From Humulus lupulus (Eukaryota; Streptophyta; Magnoliopsida; Rosales; Cannabaceae): a stretch of 64,000 bases of DNA. The notes under the pieces are model-generated. The model saw only the letters and a program-made list of their open reading frames with translations, was not told where the DNA came from and did no database searches. The first letter of the stretch is position 1. Every line of letters begins with the position of its first letter. A program made the position numbers and the translations under genes. The stretch lies in the NCBI RefSeq assembly GCF_963169125.1, contig NC_084795.1, forward strand, positions 190,004,214-190,068,213, given 5' to 3'. Shown here piece by piece: positions 13,903 through 27,800 of the stretch.

Positions 13903-15517
13903 TCAAACGATTTAAGTTAACTTCTAAGTATTATGACCTGGTTATTTCTAGGAACTTAATTTGAAAACTTACTTCGTGTTAACTTTTATCAATATCTCGT
14001 GCTCTTTAAGAAAAACAACGATCAATCGATTTAAGTTAACTTCTAAGTTTTATGACCTGGTTATTTCCAGGAACTTAATTTGAAAAATTAGTTCGTGTTA
14101 ATTATTATACTTATCTCGTGCTCTTTAAAAAAACAACGATCAATCGATTGAAGTTAACTTCTAAGTTTTATGACCTGGTTATTTCCAGGAATTTAATTTG
14201 AAAACTTAGTTCGTGTTAACTTTTATCAATATCTCGTGCTCTTTAAGAAAAACAACGATCAATCGATTTAAGTTAACTTCTAAGTATTATGACCTGGTTA
14301 TTTCTAGGAAATTAATTTGAAAACTTACTTCGTGTTAACTTTTATCAATATCTCGTGCTCTTTAAGAAAAACAACGATCAATCGATTGAAGTTAACTTCT
14401 AAGTTTTATGACCTGGTTATTTCCAGGAACTTAATTTGAAAACTTAGTTCGTGTAAACTTTTATCAATTTCTCGTGCTCTTTAAGAAAAACAACGATCAA
14501 TCGATTTAAGTTAACTTCTAAGTTTTATGACCTGGTTATTTCCAGGAACTTAATTTGAAAACTTAGTTCGTGTTAACTTTTATCTATGTCTCGTGCTCTT
14601 TAAGAAAAACAACGATCAATCGATTTAAGTTAACTTCTAAGATTTATGACCTGGTTATTTCTAGGGACTTAATTTGAAAACTTAGTTCGTGTTAACTTTT
14701 ATCAATATCTCGTGCTCTTTAAGAAAAACAACGATCAATCCATTTAAGTTAACTTCTAAGTTTTATGACCTGGTTATTTCCAGGAACTTAATTTGAAAAA
14801 TTAGTTCGTGTTAATTATTATACTTATCTCGTGCTCTTTAAAAAGTCAACGATCAATCGATTGAAGTTAACTTCTAAGTTTTATGACCTGGTTATTTCCA
14901 GGCATTTAATTTGAAAACTTAGTTCGTTTTAACTTTTATCAATATCTCGTGCTCTTTAAGAAAAACAACGATCAAACGATTTAAGTTAACTTCTAAGTAT
15001 TATGACCTGGTTATTTCTAGGAACTTAATTTGAAAACTTACTTCGTGTTAACTTTTATCAATATCTCGTGCTCTTTAAGAAAAACAACGATCAATCGATT
15101 TAAGTTAACTTCTAAGTTTTATGACCTGGTTATTTCCAGGAACTTAATTTGAAAAATTAGTTCGTGTTAATTATTATACTTATCTCGTGCTCTTTAAAAA
15201 AACAACGATCAATCGATTGAAGTTAACTTCTAAGTTTTATGACCTGGTTATTTCCAGGAATTTAATTTGAAAACTTAGTTCGTGTTAACTTTTATCAATA
15301 TCTCGTGCTCTTTAAGAAAAACAACGATCAATCGATTTAAGTTAACTTCTAAGTATTATGACCTGGTTATTTCTAGGAAATTAATTTGAAAACTTACTTC
15401 GTGTTAACTTTTATCAATATCTCGTGCTCTTTAAGAAAAACAACGATCAATCGATTGAAGTTAACTTCTAAGTTTTATGACCTGGTTATTTCCAGGAACT
15501 TAATTTGAAAACTTAGT
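13380..15517. repeat. Higher-order repeat, 9-monomer (1069 bp) tandem duplication
   Basis: About 13380-14448 recurs at 14449-15517. Aligned markers at +1069 are CAATTTCTCG (13396 and 14465), the GGCATTT monomer (13832 and 14901) and the ATTGAAG joint (14385 and 15454). Nine monomers would give 1071 bp; the two missing bases come from 118-bp monomers with the AAAAATTAG/TTAATTATTATAC signature. Confidence 0.8.
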
Positions 15518-15570
15518 TCGTGTTAACTTTTATCAATATCTCGTGCTCTTTAAGAAAAACAACGATCAAT

Positions 15571-18500
15571 CAGTTGAAGTTAACTTCTAAGTTTTATGAC
15601 CTGGTTATTTCCAGGGACTTAATTTGAAAACTTAGTTCGTGTTAACTTTTATCAATATCTCGTGCTCTTTAAGAAAGACATCGATCAATCCATTTAAGTT
15701 AACTTCTAAGTTTTATGACCTGGTTATTTCCAGGAACTTAATTTGAAAAATTAGTTCTTGTTAATTATTATACTTATCTCGTGCTCTTTAAAAAATCAAC
15801 GATCAATCGATTGAAGTTAACTTCTAAGTTTTATGACCTGGTTATTTCCAGGAATTTAATTTGAAAACTTAGTTCGTGTTAACTTTTATCAATATCTCGT
15901 GCTCTTTAAGAAAAACAACGATCAATCGATTTAAGTTAACTTCTAAGTATTATGACCTGGTTATTTCTAGGAACTTAATTTGAAAACTTACTTCGTGTTA
16001 ACTTTTATCAATATCTCGTGCTCCTTAAGAAAAACAACGATCAATCGATTTAAGTAAACTTCTAAGTTTTATGACCTGGTGATTTCCAGGAACTTAATTT
16101 GAAAACTTAGTTCGTGTTAACTTTTATCAATATCTCGTGCTCTCTAAGAAAAACAACGATCAATCGATTTAAGTTAACTTTTAAGTATTATGACCTGGTT
16201 ATTTCTAGGAACTTAATTTGAAAACTTACTTCGTGTTAACTTTTATCAATATCTCGTGCTCTTTAAGAAAAACAACGATCAATCGATTTAAGTTAACTTC
16301 TAAGTTTTATGACCTGGTTATTTCCAGGAACTTAATTTGAAAACTTAGTTCGTGTTAACTTTTATCAATATCTCGTGCTCTTTAAGAAAAACAACGATCA
16401 ATCGATTTAAGTTAACTTCTAAGTTTTATGACCTGGTTATTTCTAGGAACTTAATTTGAAAACTTAGTTCGTGTTAACTATTATCAATATCTCGTGCTCT
16501 TTAAGAAAAACAACGATCAATCGATTTAAGTTAACTTCTAATTTTTATGACCTGGTTATTTCCAGGAACTTAATTTGAAAACTTAGTTCGTGTGAACTTT
16601 TATCAATATCTCGTGCTCTTTAAGAAAAACAACGATCAATCGATTTAAGTTCACTTCTATGTTTTATGACCTGGTTATTTCCAGGAACTTAATTTGAAAA
16701 CTTAGTTCGTGTAAACTTTTATCAATATCTCGTGCTCTTTAAGAAAAACAACGATCAATCGATTTAAGTTAACTTCTAAGTTTTATGACCTGGTTATTTC
16801 CAGGAACTTAATTTGAAAACTTAGTTCGTGTTAACTTTTATCTATATCTCGTGCTCTTTAAGAAAAACAACGATCAATCGATTTAAGTTAACTTCTAAGT
16901 TTTATGACCTGGTTATTTCTAGGGACTTAATTTGAAAACTTAGTTCGTGTTAACTTTTATCAATATCTCGTGCTCTTTAAGAAAAACAACGATCAAACGA
17001 TTTAAGTTAACTTCTAAGTATTATGACCTGGTTATTTCTAGGAACTTAATTTGAAAACTTACTTCGTGTTAACTTTTATCAATATCTCGTGCTCTTTAAG
17101 AAAAACAACGATCAATCGATTTAAGTTAACTTCTAAGTTTTATGACCTGGTTATTTCCAGGAACTTAATTTGAAAAATTAGTTCGTGTTAACTTTTATCA
17201 ATATCTCGTGCTCTTTAAGAAAAACAACGATCAAACGATTTAAGTTAACTTCTAAGTATTATGACCTGGTTATTTCTAGGAACTTAATTTGAAAACTTAC
17301 TTCGTGTTAACTTTTATCAATATCTCGTGCTCTTTAAGAAAAACAACGATCAATCGATATAAGTTAACTTCTAAGTTTTATGACCTGGTTATTTCCAGGA
17401 ACTTAATTTGAAAAATTAGTTCGTGTTAATTATTATACTTATCTCGTGCTCTTTAAAAAAACAACGATCAATCGATTGAAGTTAACTTCTAAGTTTTATG
17501 ACCTGGTTATTTCCAGGAATTTAATTTGAAAACTTAGTTCGTGTTAACTTTTATCAATATCTCGTGCTCTTTAAGAAAAACAACGATCAATCGATTTAAG
17601 TTAACTTCTAAGTATTATGACCTGGTTATTTCTAGGAAATTAATTTGAAAACTTACTTCGTGTTAACTTTTATCAATATCTCGTGCTCTTTAAGAAAAAC
17701 AACGATCAATCGATTGAAGTTAACTTCTAAGTTTTATGACCTGGTTATTTCCAGGAACTTAATTTGAAAACTTAGTTCGTGTTAACTTTTATCAATATCT
17801 CGTGCTCTTTAAGAAAAACAACGATCAATCAGTTGAAGTTAACTTCTAAGTTTTATGACCTGGTTATTTCCAGGGACTTAATTTGAAAACTTAGTTCGTG
17901 TTAACTTTTATCAATATCTCGTGCTCTTTAAGAAAGACATCGATCAATCCATTTAAGTTAACTTCTAAGTTTTATGACCTGGTTATTTCCAGGAACTTAA
18001 TTTGAAAAATTAGTTCTTGTTAATTATTATACTTATCTCGTGCTCTTTAAAAAATCAACGATCAATCGATTGAAGTTAACTTCTAAGTTTTATGACCTGG
18101 TTATTTCCAGGAATTTAATTTGAAAACTTAGTTCGTGTTAACTTTTATCAATATCTCGTGCTCTTTAAGAAAAACAACGATCAATCGATTTAAGTTAACT
18201 TCTAAGTATTATGACCTGGTTATTTCTAGGAACTTAATTTGAAAACTTACTTCGTGTTAACTTTTATCAATATCTCGTGCTCCTTAAGAAAAACAACGAT
18301 CAATCGATTTAAGTAAACTTCTAAGTTTTATGACCTGGTGATTTCCAGGAACTTAATTTGAAAACTTAGTTCGTGTTAACTTTTATCAATATCTCGTGCT
18401 CTCTAAGAAAAACAACGATCAATCGATTTAAGTTAACTTTTAAGTATTATGACCTGGTTATTTCTTGGAACTTAATTTGAAAACTTACTTCGTGTTAACT

Positions 18501-21500
18501 TTTATCAATATCTCGTGCTCTTTAAGAAAAACAACGATCAATCGATTTAAGTTAACTTCTAAGTTTTATGACCTGGTTATTTCCAGGAACTTAATTTGAA
18601 AACTTAGTTCGTGTTAACTTTTATCAATATCTCGTGCTCTTTAAGAAAAACAACGATCAATCGATTTAAATTAACTTCTATGTTTTATGACCTGGTTATT
18701 TCCAGGAACTTAATTTGAAAACTTAGTTCGTGTTAACTATTATCAATATCTCGTGCTCTTTAATAAAAACAACGATCAATCGATTTAAGTTAACTTCTAT
18801 GTTTTATGACCTGGTTATTTCTAGGAACTTAATTTGAAAACTTAGTTCGTGTTAACTATTATCAATATCTCGTGCTCTTTAAGAAAAACAACGATCAAAC
18901 GATTTAAGTTAACTTCTAAGTATTATGACCTGGTTATTTCTAGGAACTTAATTTGAAAACTTACTTCGTGTTAACTTTTATCAATATCTCGTGCTCTTTA
19001 AGAAAAACAACGATCAATCGATTTAAGTTAACTTCTAAGTTTTATGACCTGGTTATTTCCAGGAACTTAATTTCAAAAATTAGTTCGTGTTAATTATTAT
19101 ACTTATCTCGTGCTCTTTAAAAAAACAACGATCAATCGATTGAAGTTAACTTCTAAGTTTTATGACCTGGTTATTTCCAGGAATTTAATTTGAAAACTTA
19201 GTTCGTGTTAACTTTTATCAATATCTCGTGCTCTTTAAGAAAAACAACGATCAATCGATTTAAGTTAACTTCTAAGTATTATGACCTGGTTATTTCTAGG
19301 AAATTAATTTGAAAACTTACTTCGTGTTAACTTTTATCAATATCTCGTGCTCTTTAAGAAAAACAACGATCAATCGATTGAAGTTAACTTCTAAGTTTTA
19401 TGACCTGGTTATTTCCAGGAACTTAATTTGAAAACTTAGTTCGTGTTAACTTTTATCAATATCTCGTGCTCTTTAAGAAAAACAACGATCAATCTGTTTA
19501 AGTTAACTTCTAAGTTTTATGACCTGGTTATTTCCAGGGACTTAATTTGAAAACTTAGTTCGTGTTAACTTTTATCAATATCTCGTGCTCTTTAAGAAAG
19601 ACATCGATCAATCCATTTAAGTTAACTTCTAAGTTTTATGACCTGGTTATTTCCAGGAACTTAATTTGAAAAATTAGTTCTTGTTAATTATTATACTTAT
19701 CTCGTGCTCTTTAAAAAATCAACGATCAATCGATTGAAGTTAACTTCTAAGTTTTATGACCTGGTTATTTCCAGGAATTTAATTTGAAAACTTAGTTCGT
19801 GTTAACTTTTATCAATATCTCGTGCTCTTTAAGAAAAACAACGATCAATCGATTTAAGTTAACTTCTAAGTATTATGACCTGGTTATTTCTAGGAACTTA
19901 ATTTGAAAACTTACTTCGTGTTAACTTTTATCAATATCTCGTGCTCCTTAAGAAAAACAACGATCAATCGATTTAAGTAAACTTCTAAGTTTTATGACCT
20001 GGTGATTTCCAGGAACTTAATTTGAAAACTTAGTTCGTGTTAACTTTTATCAATATCTCGTGCTCTCTAAGAAAAACAACGATCAATCGATTTAAGTTAA
20101 CTTTTAAGTATTATGACCTGGTTATTTCTTGGAACTTAATTTGAAAACTTACTTCGTGTTAACTTTTATCAATATCTCGTGCTCTTTAAGAAAAACAACG
20201 ATCAATCGATTTAAGTTAACTTCTAAGTTTTATGACCTGGTTATTTCCAGGAACTTAATTTGAAAACTTAGTTCGTGTTAACTTTTATCAATATCTCGTG
20301 CTCTTTAAGAAAAACAACGATCAATCGATTTAAATTAACTTCTATGTTTTATGACCTGGTTATTTCCAGGAACTTAATTTGAAAACTTAGTTCGTGTTAA
20401 CTATTATCAATATCTCGTGCTCTTTAATAAAAACAACGATCAATCGATTTAAGTTAACTTCTATGTTTTATGACCTGGTTATTTCTAGGAACTTAATTTG
20501 AAAACTTAGTTCGTGTTAACTATTATCAATATCTCGTGCTCTTTAAGAAAAACAACGATCAAACGATTTAAGTTAACTTCTAAGTATTATGACCTGGTTA
20601 TTTCTAGGAACTTAATTTGAAAACTTACTTCGTGTTAACTTTTATCAATATCTCGTGCTCTTTAAGAAAAACAACGATCAATCGATTTAAGTTAACTTCT
20701 AAGTTTTATGACCTGGTTATTTCCAGGAACTTAATTTGAAAAATTAGTTCGTGTTAATTATTATACTTATCTCGTGCTCTTTAAAAAAACAACGATCAAT
20801 CGATTGAAGTTAACTTCTAAGTTTTATGACCTGGTTATTTCCAGGAATTTAATTTGAAAACTTAGTTCGTGTTAACTTTTATCAATATCTCGTGCTCTTT
20901 AAGAAAAACAACGATCAATCGATTTAAGTTAACTTCTAAGTATTATGACCTGGTTATTTCTAGGAAATTAATTTGAAAACTTACTTCGTGTTAACTTTTA
21001 TCAATATCTCGTGCTCTTTAAGAAAAACAACGATCAATCGATTGAAGTTAACTTCTAAGTTTTATGACCTGGTTATTTCCAGGAACTTAATTTGAAAACT
21101 TAGTTCGTGTTAACTTTTATCAATATCTCGTGCTCTTTAAGAAAAACAACGATCAATCAGTTTAAGTTAACTTCTAAGTTTTATGACCTGGTTATTTCCA
21201 GGGACTTAATTTGAAAACTTAGTTCGTGTTAACTTTTATCAATATCTCGTGCTCTTTAAGAAAGACATCGATCAATCCATTTAAGTTAACTTCTAAGTTT
21301 TATGACCTGGTTATTTCCAGGAACTTAATTTGAAAAATTAGTTCTTGTTAATTATTATACTTATCTCGTGCTCTTTAAAAAATCAACGATCAATCGATTG
21401 AAGTTAACTTCTAAGTTTTATGACCTGGTTATTTCCAGGAATTTAATTTGAAAACTTAGTTCGTGTTAACTTTTATCAATATCTCGTGCTCTTTAAGAAA

Positions 21501-24500
21501 AACAACGATCAATCGATTTAAGTTAACTTCTAAGTATTATGACCTGGTTATTTCTAGGAACTTAATTTGAAAACTTACTTCGTGTTAACTTTTATCAATA
21601 TCTCGTGCTCCTTAAGAAAAACAACGATCAATCGATTTAAGTAAACTTCTAAGTTTTATGACCTGGTGATTTCCAGGAACTTAATTTGAAAACTTAGTTC
21701 GTGTTAACTTTTATCAATATCTCGTGCTCTTTAAGAAAAACAACGATCAAACGATTTAAGTTAACTTCTAAGTATTATGACCTGGTTATTTCTAGGAACT
21801 TAATTTGAAAACTTACTTCGTGTTAACTTTTATCAATATCTCGTGCTCTTTAAGAAAAACAACGATCAATCGATTTAAGTTAACTTCTAAGTTTTATGAC
21901 CTGGTTATTTCCAGGAACTTAATTTGAAAAATTAGTTCGTGTTAATTATTATACTTATCTCGTGCTCTTTAAAAAAACAACGATCAATCGATTGAAGTTA
22001 ACTTCTAAGTTTTATGACCTGGTTATTTCCAGGAATTTAATTTGAAAACTTAGTTCGTGTTAACTTTTATCAATATCTCGTGCTCTTTAAGAAAAACAAC
22101 GATCAATCGATTTAAGTTAACTTCTAAGTATTATGACCTGGTTATTTCTAGGAAATTAATTTGAAAACTTACTTCGTGTTAACTTTTATCAATATCTCGT
22201 GCTCTTTAAGAAAAACAACGATCAATCGATTGAAGTTAACTTCTAAGTTTTATGACCTGGTTATTTCCAGGAACTTAATTTGAAAACTTAGTTCGTGTTA
22301 AGTTTTATCAATATCTCGTGCTCTTTAAGAAAAACAACGATCAATCAGTTGAAGTTAACTTCTAAGTTTTATGACCTGGTTATTTCCAGGGACTTAATTT
22401 GAAAACTTAGTTCGTGTTAACTTTTATCAATATCTCGTGCTCTTTAAGAAAGACATCGATCAATCCATTTAAGTTAACTTCTAAGTTTTATGACCTGGTT
22501 ATTTCCAGGAACTTAATTTGAAAAATTAGTTCTTGTTAATTATTATACTTATCTCGTGCTCTTTAAAAAATCAACGATCAATCGATTGAAGTTAACTTCT
22601 AAGTTTTATGACCTGGTTATTTCTAGGAACTTAATTTGAAAACTTACTTCGTGTTAACTTTTATCAATATCTCGTGCTCCTTAAGAAAAACAACGATCAA
22701 TCGATTTAAGTAAACTTCTAAGTTTTATGACCTGGTGATTTCCAGGAACTTAATTTGAAAACTTAGTTCGTGTTAACTTTTATCAATATCTCGTGCTCTT
22801 TAAGAAAAACAACGATCAAACGATTTAAGTTAACTTCTAAGTATTATGACCTGGTTATTTCTAGGAACTTAATTTGAAAACTTACTTCGTGTTAACTTTT
22901 ATCAATATCTCGTGCTCTTTAAGAAAAACAACGATCAATCGATTTAAGTTAACTTCTAAGTTTTATGACCTGGTTATTTCCAGGAACTTAATTTGAAAAA
23001 TTAGTTCGTGTTAATTATTATACTTATCTCGTGCTCTTTAAAAAAACAACGATCAATCGATTGAAGTTAACTTCTAAGTTTTATGACCTGGTTATTTCCA
23101 GGAATTTAATTTGAAAACTTAGTTCGTGTTAACTTTTATCAATATCTCGTGCTCTTTAAGAAAAACCACGATCAATCGATTTAAGTTAACTTCTAAGTAT
23201 TATGACCTGGTTATTTCTAGGAAATTAATTTGAAAACTTACTTCGTGTTAACTTTTATCAATATCTCGTGCTCTTTAAGAAAAACAACGATCAATCGATT
23301 GAAGTTAACTTCTAAGTTTTATGACCTGGTTATTTCCAGGAACTTAATTTGAAAACTTAGTTCGTGTTAAGTTTTATCAATATCTCGTGCTCTTTAAGAA
23401 AAACAACGATCAATCAGTTGAAGTTAACTTCTAAGTTTTATGACCTGGTTATTTCCAGGGACTTAATTTGAAAACTTAGTTCGTGTTAACTTTTATCAAT
23501 ATCTCGTGCTCTTTAAGAAAGACATCGATCAATCCATTTAAGTTAACTTCTAAGTTTTATGACCTGGTTATTTCCAGGAACTTAATTTGAAAAATTAGTT
23601 CTTGTTAATTATTATACTTATCTCGTGCTCTTTAAAAAATCAACGATCAATCGATTGAAGTTAACTTCTAAGTTTTATGACCTGGTTATTTCCAGGAATT
23701 TAATTTGAAAACTTAGTTCGTGTTAACTTTTATCAATATCTCGTGCTCTTTAAGAAAAACAACGATCAATCGATTTAAGTTAACTTCTAAGTATTATGAC
23801 CTGGTTATTTCTAGGAACTTAATTTGAAAACTTACTTCGTGTTAACTTTTATCAATATCTCGTGCTCCTTAAGAAAAACAACGATCAATCGATTTAAGTA
23901 AACTTCTAAGTTTTATGACCTGGTGATTTCCAGGAACTTAATTTGAAAACTTAGTTCGTGTTAACTTTTATCAATATCTCGTGCTCTCTAAGAAAAACAA
24001 CGATCAATCGATTTAAGTTAACTTTTAAGTATTATGACCTGGTTATTTCTAGGAACTTAATTTGAAAACTTACTTCGTGTTAACTTTTATCAATATCTCG
24101 TGCTCTTTAAGAAAAACAACGATCAATCGATTTAAGTTAACTTCTAAGTTTTATGACCTGGTTATTTCCAGGAACTTAATTTGAAAACTTAGTTCGTGTT
24201 AACTTTTATCAATATCTCGTGCTCTTTAAGAAAAACAACGATCAATCGATTTAAATTAACTTCTATGTTTTATGACCTGGTTATTTCCAGGAACTTAATT
24301 TGAAAACTTAGTTCGTGTTAACTATTATCAATATCTCGTGCTCTTTAAGAAAAACAACGATCAATCGATTTAAGTTAACTTCTAAGTTTTATGACCTGGT
24401 TATTTCTAGGAACTTAATTTGAAAACTTAGTTCGTGTTAACTATTATCAATATCTCGTGCTCTTTAAGAAAAACAACGATCAATCGATTTAAGTTAACTT

Positions 24501-24800
24501 CTAATTTTTATGACCTGGTTATTTCCAGGAACTTAATTTGAAAACTTAGTTCGTGTAAACTTTTATCAATATCTCGTGCTCTTTAAGAAAAACAACGATC
24601 AATCGATTTAAGTTCACTTCTATGTTTTATGACCTGGTTATTTCCAGGAACTTAATTTGAAAACTTAGTTCGTGTAAACTTTTATCAATATCTCGTGCTC
24701 TTTAAGAAAAACAACGATCAATCGATTTAAGTTAACTTCTAAGTTTTATGACCTGGTTATTTCCAGGAACTTAATTTGAAAACTTAGTTCGTGTTAACTT
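15571..24800. repeat. Higher-order repeat zone marked by CAGTTGAAG and GGTGATTTCC
   Basis: The junction variant CAGTT(G/T)AAG, or its CTGTTTAAG derivative, starts at 15571, 17830, 19494, 21158, 22346 and 23415. The spacings are 2259, 1664, 1664, 1188 and 1069 bp, or 19, 14, 14, 10 and 9 monomers. The clearest tandem pair is 17830-19493 with 19494-21157 (14 monomers each). A private AGTTTTATC change (about 22300 and 23369) confirms the 1069-bp step. The variant GGTGATTTCC was seen only in about 16.1-23.9 kb. One unit therefore keeps changing length by gain or loss of whole monomers. Confidence 0.8.
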
Positions 24801-24841
24801 TTATCTATATCTCGTGCTCTTTAAGAAAAACAACGATCAAT

Positions 24842-27800
24842 CGATTTAAGTTATCTTCTAAGTTTTATGACCTGGTTATTTCTAGGGACTTAATTTGAAA
24901 ACTTAGTTCGTGTTAACTTTTATCAATATCTCGTGCTCTTTAAGAAAAACAACGATCAATCCATTTAAGTTAACTTCTAAGTTTTATGACCTGGTTATTT
25001 CCAGGAACTTAATTTGAAAAATTAGTTCGTGTTAATTATTATACTTATCTCGTGCTCTTTAAAAAGTCAACGATCAATCGATTGAAGTTAAATTCTAAGT
25101 TTTATGACCTGGTTATTTCCAGGCATTTAATTTGAAAACTTAGTTCGTTTTAACTTTTATCAATATCTCGTGCTCTTTAAGAAAAACAACGATCAAACGA
25201 TTTAAGTTAACTTCTAAGTATTATGACCTGGTTATTTCTAGGAACTTAATTTGAAAACTTACTTCGTGTTAACTTTTATCAATATCTCGTGCTCTTTAAG
25301 AAAAACAACGATCAATCGATTTAAGTTAACTTCTAAGTTTTATGACCTGGTTATTTCCAGGAACTTAATTTGAAAAATTAGTTCGTGTTAATTATTATAC
25401 TTATCTCGTGCTCTTTAACAAAACAACGATCAATCGATTGAAGTTAACTTCTAAGTTTTATGACCTGCTTATTTCCAGGAATTTAATTTGAAAACTTAGT
25501 TCGTGTTAACTTTTATCAATATCTCGTGCTCTTTAAGAAAAACAACGATCAATCGATTTAAGTTAACTTCTAAGTATTATGACCTGGTTATTTCTAGGAA
25601 ATTAATTTGAAAACTTAGTTCGTGTTAACTTTTATCAATATCTCGTGCTCTTTAAGAAAAACAACGATCAATCGATTGAAGTTAACTTCTAAGTTTTATG
25701 ACCTGGTTATTTCCAGGAACTTAATTTGAAAACTTAGTTCGTGTTAACTTTTATCAATATCTCGTGCTCTTTAAGAAAAACAACGATCAATCAGTTGAAG
25801 TTAACTTCTAAGTTTTATGACCTGGTTATTTCCAGGGACTTAATTTGAAAACTTAGTTCGTGTTAACTTTTATCAATATCTCGTGCTCTTTAAGAAAGAC
25901 AACGATCAATCCATTTAAGTTAACTTCTAAGTTTTATGACCTGGTTATTTCCAGGAACTTAATTTGAAAAATTAGTTCTTGTTAATTATTATTCTTATCT
26001 CGTGCTCTTTAAAAAATCAACGATCAATCGATTGAAGTTAACTTCTAAGTTTTATGACCTGGTTATTTCCAGGAATTTAATTTGAAAACTTAGTTCGTGT
26101 TAACTTTTAACAATATCTCGTGCTCTTTAAGAAAAACAACGATCAATCGATTTAAGTTAACTTCTAAGTATTATGACCTGGTTATTTCTAGGAACTTAAT
26201 TTGAAAACTTACTTCGTGTTAACTTTTATCAATATCTCGTGCTCCTTAAGAAAAACAACGATCAATCGATTTAAGTAAACTTCTAAGTTTTATGACCTGG
26301 TTATTTCCAGGAACTTAATTTGAAAACTTAGTTCGTGTTAACTTTTATCAATATCTCGTGCTCTTTAAGAAAAACAACGATCAATCGATTTAAGTTAACT
26401 TCTAAGTTTTATGCCTTGGTTATTTCTAGGAACTTAATTTGAAAACTTAGTTCGTGTTAACTTTTATCAATATCTCGTGCTCTTTAAGAAAAACAACGAT
26501 CAATCGATTTAAATTAACTTCTATGTTTTATGACCTGGTTATTTCCAGGAACTTAATTTGAAATCTTAGTTCGTGTTAACTATTATCAATATCTCGTGCT
26601 CTTTAAGAAAAACAACGATCAATCGATTTAAGTTAACTTCTAAGTTTTATGACCTGGTTATTTCTAGGAACTTAATTTGAAAACTTAGTTCGTGTTAAAT
26701 TTTATCAATATCTCGTGCTCTTTAAGAAAAACTACAATCAATCGATTTAAGTTCACTTCTATGTTTTATGACCTGGTTATTTCAAGGAACTAAATTTGAA
26801 AACTTAGTTCGTGTTAACTTTTATCAATATCTCGTGCTCTTTAAGAAAAACAACGATCAATCGATTTAAGTTAACTTCTAAGTTTTATGACCTGGTTATT
26901 TCCAGGAACTTAATTTGAAAACTTAGTTCGTGTTAACTTTTATCAATATCTCGTGCACTTTAAGAAAAACAACGATCAATCGATTTAAGTTAACTTCTAA
27001 GTTTTATGACCTGGTTATTTCTAGGGACTTAATTTGAAAACTTAGTTCGTGTTAACTTTTATCAATATCTCGTGCTCTTTAAGAAAAACAACGATCAATC
27101 GATTTAAATTAACTTCTATGTTTTATGACCTGGTTATTTCCAGGAACTTAATTTGAAAACTTAGTTCGTGTTAACTATTATCAATATCTCGTGCTCTTTA
27201 AGAAAAACAACGATCAATCGATTTAAGTTAACTTCTAAGTTTTATGACCTGGTTATTTCCAGGAACTTAATTTGAAAACTTAGTACGTGTAAACTTTTAT
27301 CAATATCTCGTGCTCTTTAAGAAAAACAACGATCAATCGATTTAAGTTCACTTCTATGTTTTATGACCTGGTTATTTCCAGGAACTTAATTTGAAAACTT
27401 AGTTCGTGTAAACTTTTATCAATATCTCGTGCTCTTTAAGAAAAACGACGATCAATCGATTTAAGTTAACTTCTAAGTTTTATGACCTGGTTATTTCCAG
27501 GAACTTAATTTGAAAACTTAGTTCGTGTTAACTTTTATCTATATCTCGTGCTCTTTAAGAAAAACAACGATCAATCGATTTAAGTTAACTTCTAAGTTTT
27601 ATGACCTGGTTATTTCTAGGGACTTAATTTGAAAACTTAGTTCGTGTTAACTTTTATCAATATCTCGTGCTCTTTAAGAAAAACAACGATCAATCCATTT
27701 AAGTTAACTTCTAAGTTTTATGACCTGGTTATTTCCAGGAACTTAATTTGAAAAATTAGTTCGTGTTAATTATTATACTTATCTCGTGCTCTTTAAAAAG